Origin: Calditrichia bacterium
GTDB lineage: Bacteria; Calditrichota; Calditrichia; RBG-13-44-9; J075
Direction of reading: 5' to 3'
Assembly: GCA_028284905.1 (NCBI GenBank)
Contig: JANQQU010000056.1
Span: forward strand, 62,001 to 126,000
DNA: 64,000 bases
Position numbers and translations under genes: made by a program
Notes under the pieces: model-generated
The model's database searches: none
Seen by the model: the letters and a program-made list of their open reading frames with translations, nothing else
What the model was told of the DNA's origin: nothing
In this document: piece by piece, positions 23,543 through 31,895 of the stretch
How the letters are laid out: the number at the start of each line of letters is the position of its first letter
How positions within the stretch are numbered: the first letter of the stretch is position 1

Positions 23543-25129
23543 TTACCCACTCGCTTCTTCAGCGACCTGGTTTTTCCCCAACGCCTTCCGGTTAATTTTT
23601 CCGGTGCCTGTGCGCGGGAAAATGCTCATGATTTCAATCTTCTGTGGCACGGCATACCAGGGTAGCTTCTCTTTTAGAAAATTGGCTAAATCGGTATCAT
23701 TGATATTTGAGTCAGCGTCTAACTTGACCGCAGCTTCAATCGATTTGGCGCCATCTTTATCTGCGACGGCAAAAATTGCTGCCTCTTCCACTTCGGGGTG
23801 ACCCATTAGCATAGTTTCAATTTCTTCCATTTCCACCCGGTAACCGCGCACTTTTACCTGGCGGTCTTTCCTGCCGATAAAACGGTATTGTCCATCCTGC
23901 AGAATTTCTACCAGATCACCAGTGCGATAAAAAACTTCCTGGTATCCCTCGAATACAAAACGCTTAAAAAATACCTTTGCATTTAGATCGGGACGATTCC
24001 AATAACCTTGCATCATCGAGGGGCTGCGTACCAGCAATTCACCAGTATTTCCCGGGCCAAGCAGGTTGTCATTATCATCAACAACGATCCCTTCCATGTT
24101 TTCGCACATTTTCCCAATCGGAATTGGCGTATCAGCGGAGCCAGGAAATTCGGTAAAGTTGAAGTAGGTGCAGCCATTGGTTTCCGCCGGGCCATACATG
24201 TGGCTAAAATGGGTTTCCGGCAGTAATTCCATCAGTCTGTATACATGTTGCGGGGAATGCGTATCGCCTCCAAAGATGATCCAGCGCAGTGCGCTCAAAT
24301 CCCGCTTTGGCAAAACGCCACGATAAAGCAATTGGGAGAGCGCAAAAGGAACAGTGAAAAATATGGTGATTTTTTCATCGGCCAGCAGTTTTGAATAGCT
24401 GGCGGGGAGGCGCATATATTCATCGGGAATAATGACCGTGGTTGCGCCGGCAACCGCAGCGGTAAAAAAATCAAAAATGGACATATCAAAATGCAATGGC
24501 GCCTGATTGCTCAAACGGTCTTCCGGGCGGATGCCGTAAGCATTAGCGGCCCATTTGGTAAAACTAAGGCTGCTATGATGGGTGTGCATAATCCCTTTGG
24601 GAGTGCCGGTAGAGCCGGAAGTATAAATAATGTAAGCAAGATCCTGTTCGACGATATTTAAAGATGGCGCTTGTTTGCTGGCCGTTTGATAGACTTGATC
24701 CCAGGTAATGCACGAAACCGGCAGGTGCTCATTGCCATGAATCCCAATAATACTGGAGAGTGATGCGCCTTCTTGAAGTAAGGATTGAATACCGGCAATT
24801 TTCGAATTCTGGCTGATGATATGCTTGATGCCACAATCCTCAATCATATAAGCAATTCTGGAAAATGGCGCGGAAGGATCCAACGGCACATATGCGGCAC
24901 CGGCTTTCATAATGCCATACATTGCAATAACAGATTCGAGGCTTTTGCCCAGATAAATGCCAACCCGGTCGCGGCGCTGAACGCCTTGTTCTATCAAGAT
25001 ATTCGCCAATTGATTCGATTTTTCCGCCAGGTCCCTGTAGGTTAGATGCTGATTATACATGCGCACCGCTTCCCGGTCCGGGACTTCTGCAGCGACACTG
25101 TCAATCGTATGTTGGATCAAGTAATTCAT
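23543..25129 (-). CDS. Stand-alone adenylating ligase (aminoacyl-PCP ligase, PltF/PigI-like)
   Basis: This 528-residue enzyme of the ANL superfamily has A3 YTSGSTGTPKGIMHTH, A5 MYGPAETNGCTYF, A7 YRTGDLVEI, A8 GRKDRQVKVRGYRVE and A10 GTGKINRKAL. It should form an aminoacyl-AMP and load it on a separate carrier protein, since it has no C or T domain. Pocket residues by GrsA numbering read D-M-F-F-I-G-M-G-C-K. I cannot map this to a substrate from memory, although the framework around A4-A5 resembles prolyl-PCP ligases of the PltF/PigI/RedM group. The gene follows the dehydrogenase by 17 bp and precedes the carrier gene. L-proline is the favoured substrate because of those neighbours. An exosortase-type acyl ligase is the main alternative. 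Confidence 0.85.
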   Translation of the reverse strand: MNYLIQHTIDSVAAEVPDREAVRMYNQHLTYRDLAEKSNQLANILIEQGVQRRDRVGIYLGKSLESVIAMYGIMKAGAAYVPLDPSAPFSRIAYMIEDCGIKHIISQNSKIAGIQSLLQEGASLSSIIGIHGNEHLPVSCITWDQVYQTASKQAPSLNIVEQDLAYIIYTSGSTGTPKGIMHTHHSSLSFTKWAANAYGIRPEDRLSNQAPLHFDMSIFDFFTAAVAGATTVIIPDEYMRLPASYSKLLADEKITIFFTVPFALSQLLYRGVLPKRDLSALRWIIFGGDTHSPQHVYRLMELLPETHFSHMYGPAETNGCTYFNFTEFPGSADTPIPIGKMCENMEGIVVDDNDNLLGPGNTGELLVRSPSMMQGYWNRPDLNAKVFFKRFVFEGYQEVFYRTGDLVEILQDGQYRFIGRKDRQVKVRGYRVEMEEIETMLMGHPEVEEAAIFAVADKDGAKSIEAAVKLDADSNINDTDLANFLKEKLPWYAVPQKIEIMSIFPRTGTGKINRKALGKNQVAEEASG

Positions 25130-25146
25130 CTTTTATCTCTCAAAGT

Positions 25147-26292
25147 TTATAGCCCCAATAATTGGGCGATGATATTTCTTTGAATGTCTGAGGTGCCGCC
25201 GTAAAGCGTGCCCCCAATGGCGTCCCGTAATTCGCGCTCCACCTCAAGCGATGTGGTATATCCTTTCCCCCCATGAATGCGAATCGCATCCATACTGGAG
25301 GCGACGTAACATTCTGCGAGATAATGTTTTACCATCGCCGCTTCCATAACTGCCGGTTTGCCATTTTTTTTTAGCCAGGCGGTTTTATAAAGCAGGAGGC
25401 GGGCTGTTTCCAGGCGGATTTTCATTTCGGCAATGCGATTGGAGACGCTTTGAAATTTACCAATTGCCTGGCCAAACTGTTTGCGTTTGCGGGTATAACT
25501 GATGCATTCTTCCAGTTGCCGCTCCATTGCGCCCAGTTGACTGGCCAGCATGCAGCTTCGTTCCCATTCCAGGGAGCTGCTAAAAATTGCCAGACCCGCA
25601 CCTTCTTTGCCAAGGCGCTGTTCTTCTGCTATAAAGCAGTCCTGAAAAGTTAAGTCGCCAAAAGGGACGGTGCGCAAACCCATTTTTTCCGTAACGGGGG
25701 ATTGGATAAATCCGGGTGTGTTCTTATCAACCAGGAAAGCGGTAACACCCCATTTCCCCAGGGAGGGATCGATCGTTGCCAATACCATAACGACATCGGC
25801 AATCGGCCCGGCAGTTATCATGGTTTTTTGCCCATTGAGACGATATCCGCCATCGACTTTTTCGGCACTGCTGGTTAGCGAGTAACTATCCGAGCCAACA
25901 TCCGGTTCGGTAATTGCCTGCGCGCCAATCCATCTGCCATTACAAAAGTTTGGTAAATAATTCGTGCGTTGAGCGTCGCTGCCAAATTGCTGGATAGCGA
26001 ATTGGAGGGTCCACATCTGCGCGTTGAGCGCGAGGGTTAAGCCATTATCCCGGCAACCGTAGCCAAAGCCTTCCATGGCAAGCATTGCAGTCATTATATC
26101 CTGCTCGTTACCACCGTAGGCTTTGGGAACAGCCATGCCCTGAATACCGAATTCAGCACATTTTTGCCAGTTCTCCCGGGAGAGCGTGCCGCTTTTGTCC
26201 CGATCAATGATGTCCTCATTCAAATGCTGCTGTGCAAAAGCGATGACATCTTTTTTAAAGCTTAACTGTGCTTCGGTCCATGAAAAATCCAT
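25147..26292 (-). CDS. Acyl-PCP dehydrogenase, FAD-dependent (prolyl-PCP dehydrogenase PltE/PigA-like)
   Basis: The 381-residue product has the acyl-CoA dehydrogenase fold. Landmarks are ITEPDVGSDSYSL (FAD/substrate loop), LEWERSCMLASQLGAMERQL, RKRKQFGQAIGKFQSVSNRI and LYGGTSDIQRNIIAQ. Glu244 in the WERS segment lies where PltE/PigA/RedW enzymes and isovaleryl-CoA dehydrogenase keep the catalytic base. The overall match to PltE as I remember it is close, including ARLLLYK, SSMDAIRIHGG and the terminal QLLGL. Those enzymes oxidise L-prolyl-PCP by four electrons to pyrrole-2-carboxyl-PCP, whereas relatives in anatoxin synthesis stop at the imine. It sits between the radical SAM gene and the ligase in one operon. 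The start ATG is preceded by AGGGA. Confidence 0.87.
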   Translation of the reverse strand: MDFSWTEAQLSFKKDVIAFAQQHLNEDIIDRDKSGTLSRENWQKCAEFGIQGMAVPKAYGGNEQDIMTAMLAMEGFGYGCRDNGLTLALNAQMWTLQFAIQQFGSDAQRTNYLPNFCNGRWIGAQAITEPDVGSDSYSLTSSAEKVDGGYRLNGQKTMITAGPIADVVMVLATIDPSLGKWGVTAFLVDKNTPGFIQSPVTEKMGLRTVPFGDLTFQDCFIAEEQRLGKEGAGLAIFSSSLEWERSCMLASQLGAMERQLEECISYTRKRKQFGQAIGKFQSVSNRIAEMKIRLETARLLLYKTAWLKKNGKPAVMEAAMVKHYLAECYVASSMDAIRIHGGKGYTTSLEVERELRDAIGGTLYGGTSDIQRNIIAQLLGL

Positions 26293-26355
26293 ACAGTCCC
26301 TGTTTACCTTCCTGTAAAACGAATACTTCCTGTAATAATAATGCGATTAAAACTG

Positions 26356-27855
26356 TTATTGCGCGTTTGCGGTCGGTCCGGTAATACTTTGCCATTCCAT
26401 CAATTCGCTATTGCCGATGGCAGCAAGTTTTGTTTGCCAGTCGGATACTTCCGCGTAGCTCATATGTTTTGTGTCTGCACAGGCCGTCCAGAATCCACCG
26501 ATAATCGCCGGGTCTTCGAAACGTAACAGGCCGGAGCTGCGCAGCTGCGCGGACTGTGGTGTGCCCGGCAGGGGACGGATAGCATATGGCGTTACATTGA
26601 ACACCAGATCCGGGTTAATCGATTTTGCTTCGTGATATAGTTCTTCAATTGCTTCATGTAAACCGACCATGCTATCATGACTATCATCGGGCAGACCGAC
26701 AATTACCCCATAAGTAATATCCGGCACGCCGGCTTCTACAATCGCTCGTACCATGGTCAGATGTTCCTGCCAGGGAAGCAGTTTCGCGTAGGATTCCCGT
26801 CCGAAAGTGGGGCGCTCCGCCGGAATATATCCCTGGTAGCAGCCGGTTTTACCGTCCCAGCCCCATACGGCATTGATCAATTCGATGTCCGGGGTAAGAT
26901 CGCTGTTCGGAAGACTTCTGCCGACAGTCAGTTTTTTGATCTCGAGGCCATTTCCCCAAAGTACGGCCAGTCCCAGTTCGCGAATACCGGCCATAATTTC
27001 CAATACCTCTTCCCGGCCACCTTTCCAAAGCACCCGCCCCAGGAATTGATCCGATGGACAAATGACCGATTTTGCACCTGCTTCTTTTTGAGCGGCAAAC
27101 CACTTTAAAACGGTTTTCGGACTCATTTTTCGATAACCGAGGCGATAGAGCGGCGTTTCGCAAAAATCACATTTGCGGTCGCAGCCGATGTCGGCCATAA
27201 CCGAGCCAATCGGGAGAAGATGTTCCGGCAGCTGTGTTTCCCAATAGTCGATACCGAGACATTCCTTTACCACATCCTGAGAGGGGAGCGGCCAGTCTTC
27301 CGGACTCATTGGGGGAGATTTACTTTTAAACTTTTGACCATCGGCGAGAATAACCCCACTCAATGGCTCGCGTTGTGGTTGGCCGGTGACGTAATCCGCG
27401 ATCGACAAATTCGCCGCGCCGGATTTATCCTGCACAACGCCGTATGCACCGGCTTCCAGGTAGGGTTGCGGATCAGCAAATGCATCGGAGCCACCGACAA
27501 TCACTTTAGCACCCTGCTCGCTCAATTGGCGGATGATCATGCAGGCCGGTTCCCGCTCCTGGATATAATTAATGGTAACGGCCCACATATCTGCAGAATC
27601 CGCAGGCTCTCTTAATGCGCGGCCCACTACTACCTTGCGCAGTTCCATTCCACGCCAGGTCACTGTACCAAAATCGGTCTCTTCCGTACCATCTTTTAAA
27701 TTTATCATTTCAACATCGTAACCACCGGCCATTAATTGCGGCATGACGATTTGTTTGCTCACTAACGGTTCCCTCCGCCGCAGTGCCGTCCAATTATTGC
27801 CATTTTCGTCCAGCAATTTCAATGCGGGAATTTCTACCATTTTTATTTTTTTCAT
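26356..27855 (-). CDS. Radical SAM enzyme with probable cobalamin-binding N-terminal domain
   Basis: From the ATG at 27853-27855 (GAGG six bases upstream) the product has 499 residues. A frame extending to 27912 starts with TTG and overlaps the previous gene, so it is less likely. Cys225, Cys229 and Cys232 in GCDRKCDFCETP form the CxxxCxxC site for a 4Fe-4S cluster and SAM. The first 150 residues have a Rossmann-like pattern (QLMAGGYDVEMINL, IIRQLSEQGAKVIVGGSDA) as in B12-binding radical SAM proteins, but no DxHxxG motif is seen. Family members methylate unactivated carbons or form rings. Within the cluster it may tailor the proline/pyrrole unit or the peptide. No specific substrate can be named, and no close characterised relative comes to mind. 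Confidence 0.8.
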   Translation of the reverse strand: MKKIKMVEIPALKLLDENGNNWTALRRREPLVSKQIVMPQLMAGGYDVEMINLKDGTEETDFGTVTWRGMELRKVVVGRALREPADSADMWAVTINYIQEREPACMIIRQLSEQGAKVIVGGSDAFADPQPYLEAGAYGVVQDKSGAANLSIADYVTGQPQREPLSGVILADGQKFKSKSPPMSPEDWPLPSQDVVKECLGIDYWETQLPEHLLPIGSVMADIGCDRKCDFCETPLYRLGYRKMSPKTVLKWFAAQKEAGAKSVICPSDQFLGRVLWKGGREEVLEIMAGIRELGLAVLWGNGLEIKKLTVGRSLPNSDLTPDIELINAVWGWDGKTGCYQGYIPAERPTFGRESYAKLLPWQEHLTMVRAIVEAGVPDITYGVIVGLPDDSHDSMVGLHEAIEELYHEAKSINPDLVFNVTPYAIRPLPGTPQSAQLRSSGLLRFEDPAIIGGFWTACADTKHMSYAEVSDWQTKLAAIGNSELMEWQSITGPTANAQ

Positions 27856-27898
27856 AAACGACCTCATCTCTTCTACGTTGAGTGCAAAGGTTTCCGGT

Positions 27899-28987
27899 TC
27901 AGGGAGACTCAATAATTACGTCTGCGGATGTTAGTTGATGCGCTTCCGTTTTTGCTTTTACAAAATGATAAGGATTGTGCGGATCTTCGGAAATACTTTC
28001 CAACTGGACAAGTTTTCCCAGACCCAAATCCTCGGCATAATCGAGCATCATATTCAGGGCGACCTGATCTTCCAGCGCCCATCCGGTAGAATCAAAAACG
28101 CTCAGTTGCTGCTGGACGAAAGTATATTGTTCTGCATGTTGTACGACGGTTACCAGTTCCGGCCCAATGTCACCAGTGGCAAGTTGCTGGCATTCGCCTT
28201 CTTTTAAGGCTTGCTCGAGAAAATCCGGGCAAACGAAGCTTTTCTTCAGGAACGCGGCCGGAATTTCGACTTTTCCGGGAAAATCCGCCCCGACGGCGTT
28301 GATGTGTAGCCAGGGCTTGGTCTCTTCGTCGGAAAATACCGGACCATGCCCAATACCGACTGAGGTTGCCGTTACAATGATATCCGCCGCTCTGACAAGG
28401 GTTTTCAGGTCTGTTGCCTGGACGTCAACATCCAGAAAATCGACCCGATCAGCAAAGTGATTTGTCACGCTGGCGTCTATATCGTATGCCAGCGCTGAGT
28501 GAATATTAAACTCCCGGGTGAGTGCGTGTAATTGCGTCACTGCCTGGGCACCGCAGCCAATCAAGCCGACTGTTTGGGAATCCGGCGAAGCCATCAATTT
28601 ACTGGCAACTGCCGATGCGGCGCCGGTGCGAAGTGCGGTCAGAAATGTGGCATCCGCAAGACCGATCAGGTGCCCGCTGGATGTGTCATAGGCACTAATC
28701 GTTGAAAGAATCGTCGGTAATTTCCGCAAAGCGGGATTCGTCGGGTGGTAGCCGACAATTTTAATCGTTGCCGCCTTGCCCGTTTCCATCACCGGCATCC
28801 ACTCTATCAAACCGATATGCGGTTCATGATAATTAAAACCATCCCGGACCGGAATGGTGGTGTTCTCTTCGTCGTATTCCTGAAAAGCAATGGTTAATCT
28901 GGATATCAGATCGTCCATTAATTCATTCAGGCCAACCTGTTGAACGATTGCCCGAATATCATCTATCGATAAAATTATTGTATCCAT
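27899..28987 (-). CDS. Ornithine cyclodeaminase / mu-crystallin family protein
   Basis: The product has 362 residues from the ATG at 28985-28987, which has GGAGG nine bases upstream. A longer start at 29020 adds 11 residues. The NAD(P)-binding fold is clear in TVGLIGCGAQAVTQLHAL, with the family patterns GYHPTNP, DATFLTALRTGAASAVASK, ADIIVTATSVGIGHGPVF and WLHINAVGADFPGK. Members make L-proline from L-ornithine with release of ammonia, or act as imine reductases, ectoine-related dehydrogenases or SbnB-type amino-acid dehydrogenases. Supplying L-proline to the ligase/dehydrogenase/PCP trio downstream is the most economical reading. An SbnB role is less likely because no SbnA-like synthase is present. 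It is followed after 43 bp by the radical SAM gene. Confidence 0.85.
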   Translation of the reverse strand: MDTIILSIDDIRAIVQQVGLNELMDDLISRLTIAFQEYDEENTTIPVRDGFNYHEPHIGLIEWMPVMETGKAATIKIVGYHPTNPALRKLPTILSTISAYDTSSGHLIGLADATFLTALRTGAASAVASKLMASPDSQTVGLIGCGAQAVTQLHALTREFNIHSALAYDIDASVTNHFADRVDFLDVDVQATDLKTLVRAADIIVTATSVGIGHGPVFSDEETKPWLHINAVGADFPGKVEIPAAFLKKSFVCPDFLEQALKEGECQQLATGDIGPELVTVVQHAEQYTFVQQQLSVFDSTGWALEDQVALNMMLDYAEDLGLGKLVQLESISEDPHNPYHFVKAKTEAHQLTSADVIIESP

Positions 28988-29025
28988 GCCAAAACGCCTC
29001 CATGCGTTTTTGGTGCTCATAAATT

Positions 29026-30672
29026 TTAATGCCTTACATCTATCTTTCGTATGACACGTTCCCGAATTTTCTGGTAAGCACTACCATCGAAAAAAGAGGT
29101 GACTTGTGTGATTTTTATTGCTACTGGTTGTTCGTTGCCTGTGAGAGGAACTTTTTCAGCAAAAGACCAAAATGTTGCCGGTGGCTGAAACCAATTTAAC
29201 CATAGCGCTTTGTTCTGTCTGTGACTATAGTTACCAGCCGTTGTTTTTATGTAGTCCTCAAAACGTTCAATTAAGGCCAATTTCAGGCGCTTGTCTTTCT
29301 TTCCAGCTTCCAATGCGAATATATCTCCTGCTGATTGTGCGGCATCTAATGCCCTGGTAACAGAAGCAGTTTGGGATGCGCCGTAGGGGCCAACCAGTTG
29401 CGGTTTTTCTGTCAAATAATCAAAGTTCCCAAAAACAAAGTGAGCAGCATAAGGTGCAAAAAAAGGCGGCGGTAAATCAATTTGGCGATCCTCGCTGTCA
29501 AGGGCAGTTAAGCGGTAAGTATAGGCCAAATTCGTATCATACCAGGCCAACTTTGCCGGTTTTGCCCAATAGGGTATTGCCGCAATTAATACCACAGATA
29601 TTGCAAAATACCGCCAGTTGAACAGCGGTGTGACAATCGGACTCTGTTTTCGTAAAAAGATTGCCCAGAAGACAATTTCCAGTAATATCCATTTCCAGAA
29701 AAAGAATCCGGTTAAAACAAAGACGCCACAGTGAAAGCTGATCCAACCGATAATAAAGAACTTTAAAACATTCAGCCGCCATAAACAGAATAAGGCACCA
29801 ATCTCAACGATTGCCGTGGAAATCACCATAATAGTGTCCCATTGCGAGAAGAATATGGTCATTTCACTTAACGTGTCAGCCGGTAAAAATGCCAACCAAC
29901 CATGTGTATAAGCGTTTGCCAGGATCAAATACACATTGCCATGGGCGAACCAGTTTAATTCCAGCTTGCCCAATCCCGGGTACCAGTATTGTCCGGCAAT
30001 AAGGCATATCGTCAGAAATACGAAGCCAATCGGATTGCGGATTTCCGTTAGGGCAAAAAATATAAAATAGCCGCAAAACAATAATAATGTGTATAAGAGC
30101 AAATTATCCGTTGGGCGATCAAACCCTATTTGTAGTGGATAATTGAATTGGCTGATAATTGCCACTGCCATCAAAAGAAATGGAAATACAACAACCGGCC
30201 GCCAATAAACGCCAATACAAAGAAAAATTAGTAAAACTCTATCGAACCAATGATTCTGATTGTAATAAAGATTGACACTATAAGTTGCATAAATCCATGT
30301 TAGGATGATAGCAACTGTCGTAATAAATATGCGTAAGGACCGGCCATGCTGAAAAACTTGCCATTTATGCGAAAAGTTTTTCAGGAAATTTTTACCGATC
30401 GAAATATTTTCCCCAGAGATCGTCCGCAGTGGAGGCAGGCTAACCCTTGCTAAAATCAAACTTGCGGATAATATTCCTCCAACCAACAGCAAAAGGTAAC
30501 CGCTGTTTAGCAATAATTCAAAAAAAATAAAGTCTGCGAAATAACTGCTCTCAGATAATTCCGCAGTTTTGTATATAAACAGTTTTAATGTTAGGAAAAT
30601 CGCTAAAATCGTCCCGGTCATCATTAAAGGATGATCCAGTCTGAATAAATTTGATCTTTTAAGCGTCATCAT
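29026..30672 (-). CDS. Polytopic membrane protein with C-terminal soluble domain (possibly HTTM/VKGC-like)
   Basis: The 548-residue protein has about 10-11 hydrophobic segments between residues 15 and 370 and a soluble C-terminal part of about 170 residues rich in charged and aromatic residues (LPPPFFAPYAAHFVFGNFDYL, NKALWLNWFQPPATFW). The membrane part has the look of HTTM/vitamin-K-carboxylase-like proteins (NWFAHGNVYLILANAYTHGW, FFSQWDTIMVISTAIVEIGALF), but this assignment is a guess from pattern only. It starts with ATG ATG after CAGGGAA, 32 bp behind the HupE-like gene, and precedes the cyclodeaminase gene closely, so it belongs to the operon. It might transport or modify the metal ligand or peptide at the membrane. 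No known export family (ABC, MATE, RND) is recognisable. Confidence 0.6.
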   Translation of the reverse strand: MMTLKRSNLFRLDHPLMMTGTILAIFLTLKLFIYKTAELSESSYFADFIFFELLLNSGYLLLLVGGILSASLILARVSLPPLRTISGENISIGKNFLKNFSHKWQVFQHGRSLRIFITTVAIILTWIYATYSVNLYYNQNHWFDRVLLIFLCIGVYWRPVVVFPFLLMAVAIISQFNYPLQIGFDRPTDNLLLYTLLLFCGYFIFFALTEIRNPIGFVFLTICLIAGQYWYPGLGKLELNWFAHGNVYLILANAYTHGWLAFLPADTLSEMTIFFSQWDTIMVISTAIVEIGALFCLWRLNVLKFFIIGWISFHCGVFVLTGFFFWKWILLEIVFWAIFLRKQSPIVTPLFNWRYFAISVVLIAAIPYWAKPAKLAWYDTNLAYTYRLTALDSEDRQIDLPPPFFAPYAAHFVFGNFDYLTEKPQLVGPYGASQTASVTRALDAAQSAGDIFALEAGKKDKRLKLALIERFEDYIKTTAGNYSHRQNKALWLNWFQPPATFWSFAEKVPLTGNEQPVAIKITQVTSFFDGSAYQKIRERVIRKIDVRH

Positions 30673-30704
30673 TTCCCTGGGTTTCCCGAGTTTCCCCCCA
30701 AATT

Positions 30705-31895
30705 TTATAAGAACTGCGCTAAGGGCATCTCAATCTCAAAGGCGCGCTCGACAAACCAATAAAGCGCAATCAGGATTAAGCCAACGGCGCCTGCTTTTAA
30801 AACAACAGAGCGGTAGTAGCTAACGTTGCGAATAAAGTATAATACCGGGAAAGCAACGCAGATAATCGCTACCTGACCAATTTCTACCCCTAAATTGAAG
30901 CCGAAGAGGGATAGTGCCATATGCTCCCCAAGAATCCCCAAATGTGATAATACGCTGGCAAAACCAAATCCATGAAACAGGCCAAACCCAAAAACGACCC
31001 AACCGATTTTGCCTTTGAAAATCGGGAAAATAATATCGAGGGCAGCAATTGCGATGGAAATGGCAATGACTGATTCGACAATGCGAGGTGGTAGATCGAG
31101 TATGCCCAGCGCCGCAATGCTTAAAGTAATACTGTGGGCGACTGTGAAGAGGGTGATAACTTTGATAACATAAATCAAGGCCGGCTTAAATTCGGAAACC
31201 GGTTCCCAGTCGGATTGGCGCCGATACATAACTGCCGGTAAGATGAGCGCGATAATAAAAAGAATGTGGTCAATGCCAATCCAGATGTGTTTAATCCCTT
31301 GCTTAACAACCCCTACGAAGCCTTTCCAAATCGAGGCATCGGTTAAATCCAGTTTTTGTAACTGGTTGTCTTTGGTAAATGCCAGGGCAAAAATGCGCTC
31401 GTTCTGAAAGAGGTTGGCTTTCCAGTAATGTTCAATTACCAGGAAGGCATCATGCTCCGGATCTTTATCGAAAAATACCCCATATTGTACATCTATATTT
31501 TCGGGGATCTCCGCGAGGTTGCTGGCAATATTAAAACTGACCGTAATAAAAGTGCCTTCGCTGGTTCTTAGCAGATCGTGTTTGGTAAAACTAAATTGAC
31601 AATCATTACCTCCGATGCGCATTTGGATGCGTTCAGTAATATACCCCTGAATTTGCTCAATATATTGCGCGTAGTTTTCTTTGGTGATCATGGAGTCGGG
31701 ATGGGTGAGATCAAAAACGATATTCATATCTTCGATCATCATTTCGAAACGGCCATCAATCTGATTCTCGTATACTTGCAGAAAAATATAGCTTTGATCG
31801 ACTGAATGGGCGATTGCTGCGGAGTTAAATAAAAGCATAAAACTAAATACGAATAACCATTTTGTGCTAGAAAAACTTTGCCTTCTCATATTCAT
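30705..31895 (-). CDS. HupE/UreJ_2-like membrane protein with periplasmic N-terminal domain
   Basis: This 396-residue protein has a signal peptide (residues 1-29, cut before HSVDQSY). A periplasmic beta-rich domain runs to about 200, and a C-terminal six- or seven-helix HupE/UreJ_2 domain follows. The diagnostic pattern is GIKHIWIGIDHILFIIALIL, FTVAHSITLSIAALG and GFGLFHGFGFASVL, with His and Asp residues inside membrane helices. Family relatives HupE and UreJ are linked to nickel uptake, but the long UreJ_2 type is uncharacterised in substrate. It is the first gene of the minus-strand cluster and would be expressed from the 31896-32735 region. With the TonB receptor and His-rich protein it suggests handling of a metal (Ni, Co or other) at both membranes. 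The metal is not known. Confidence 0.85.
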   Translation of the reverse strand: MNMRRQSFSSTKWLFVFSFMLLFNSAAIAHSVDQSYIFLQVYENQIDGRFEMMIEDMNIVFDLTHPDSMITKENYAQYIEQIQGYITERIQMRIGGNDCQFSFTKHDLLRTSEGTFITVSFNIASNLAEIPENIDVQYGVFFDKDPEHDAFLVIEHYWKANLFQNERIFALAFTKDNQLQKLDLTDASIWKGFVGVVKQGIKHIWIGIDHILFIIALILPAVMYRRQSDWEPVSEFKPALIYVIKVITLFTVAHSITLSIAALGILDLPPRIVESVIAISIAIAALDIIFPIFKGKIGWVVFGFGLFHGFGFASVLSHLGILGEHMALSLFGFNLGVEIGQVAIICVAFPVLYFIRNVSYYRSVVLKAGAVGLILIALYWFVERAFEIEMPLAQFL

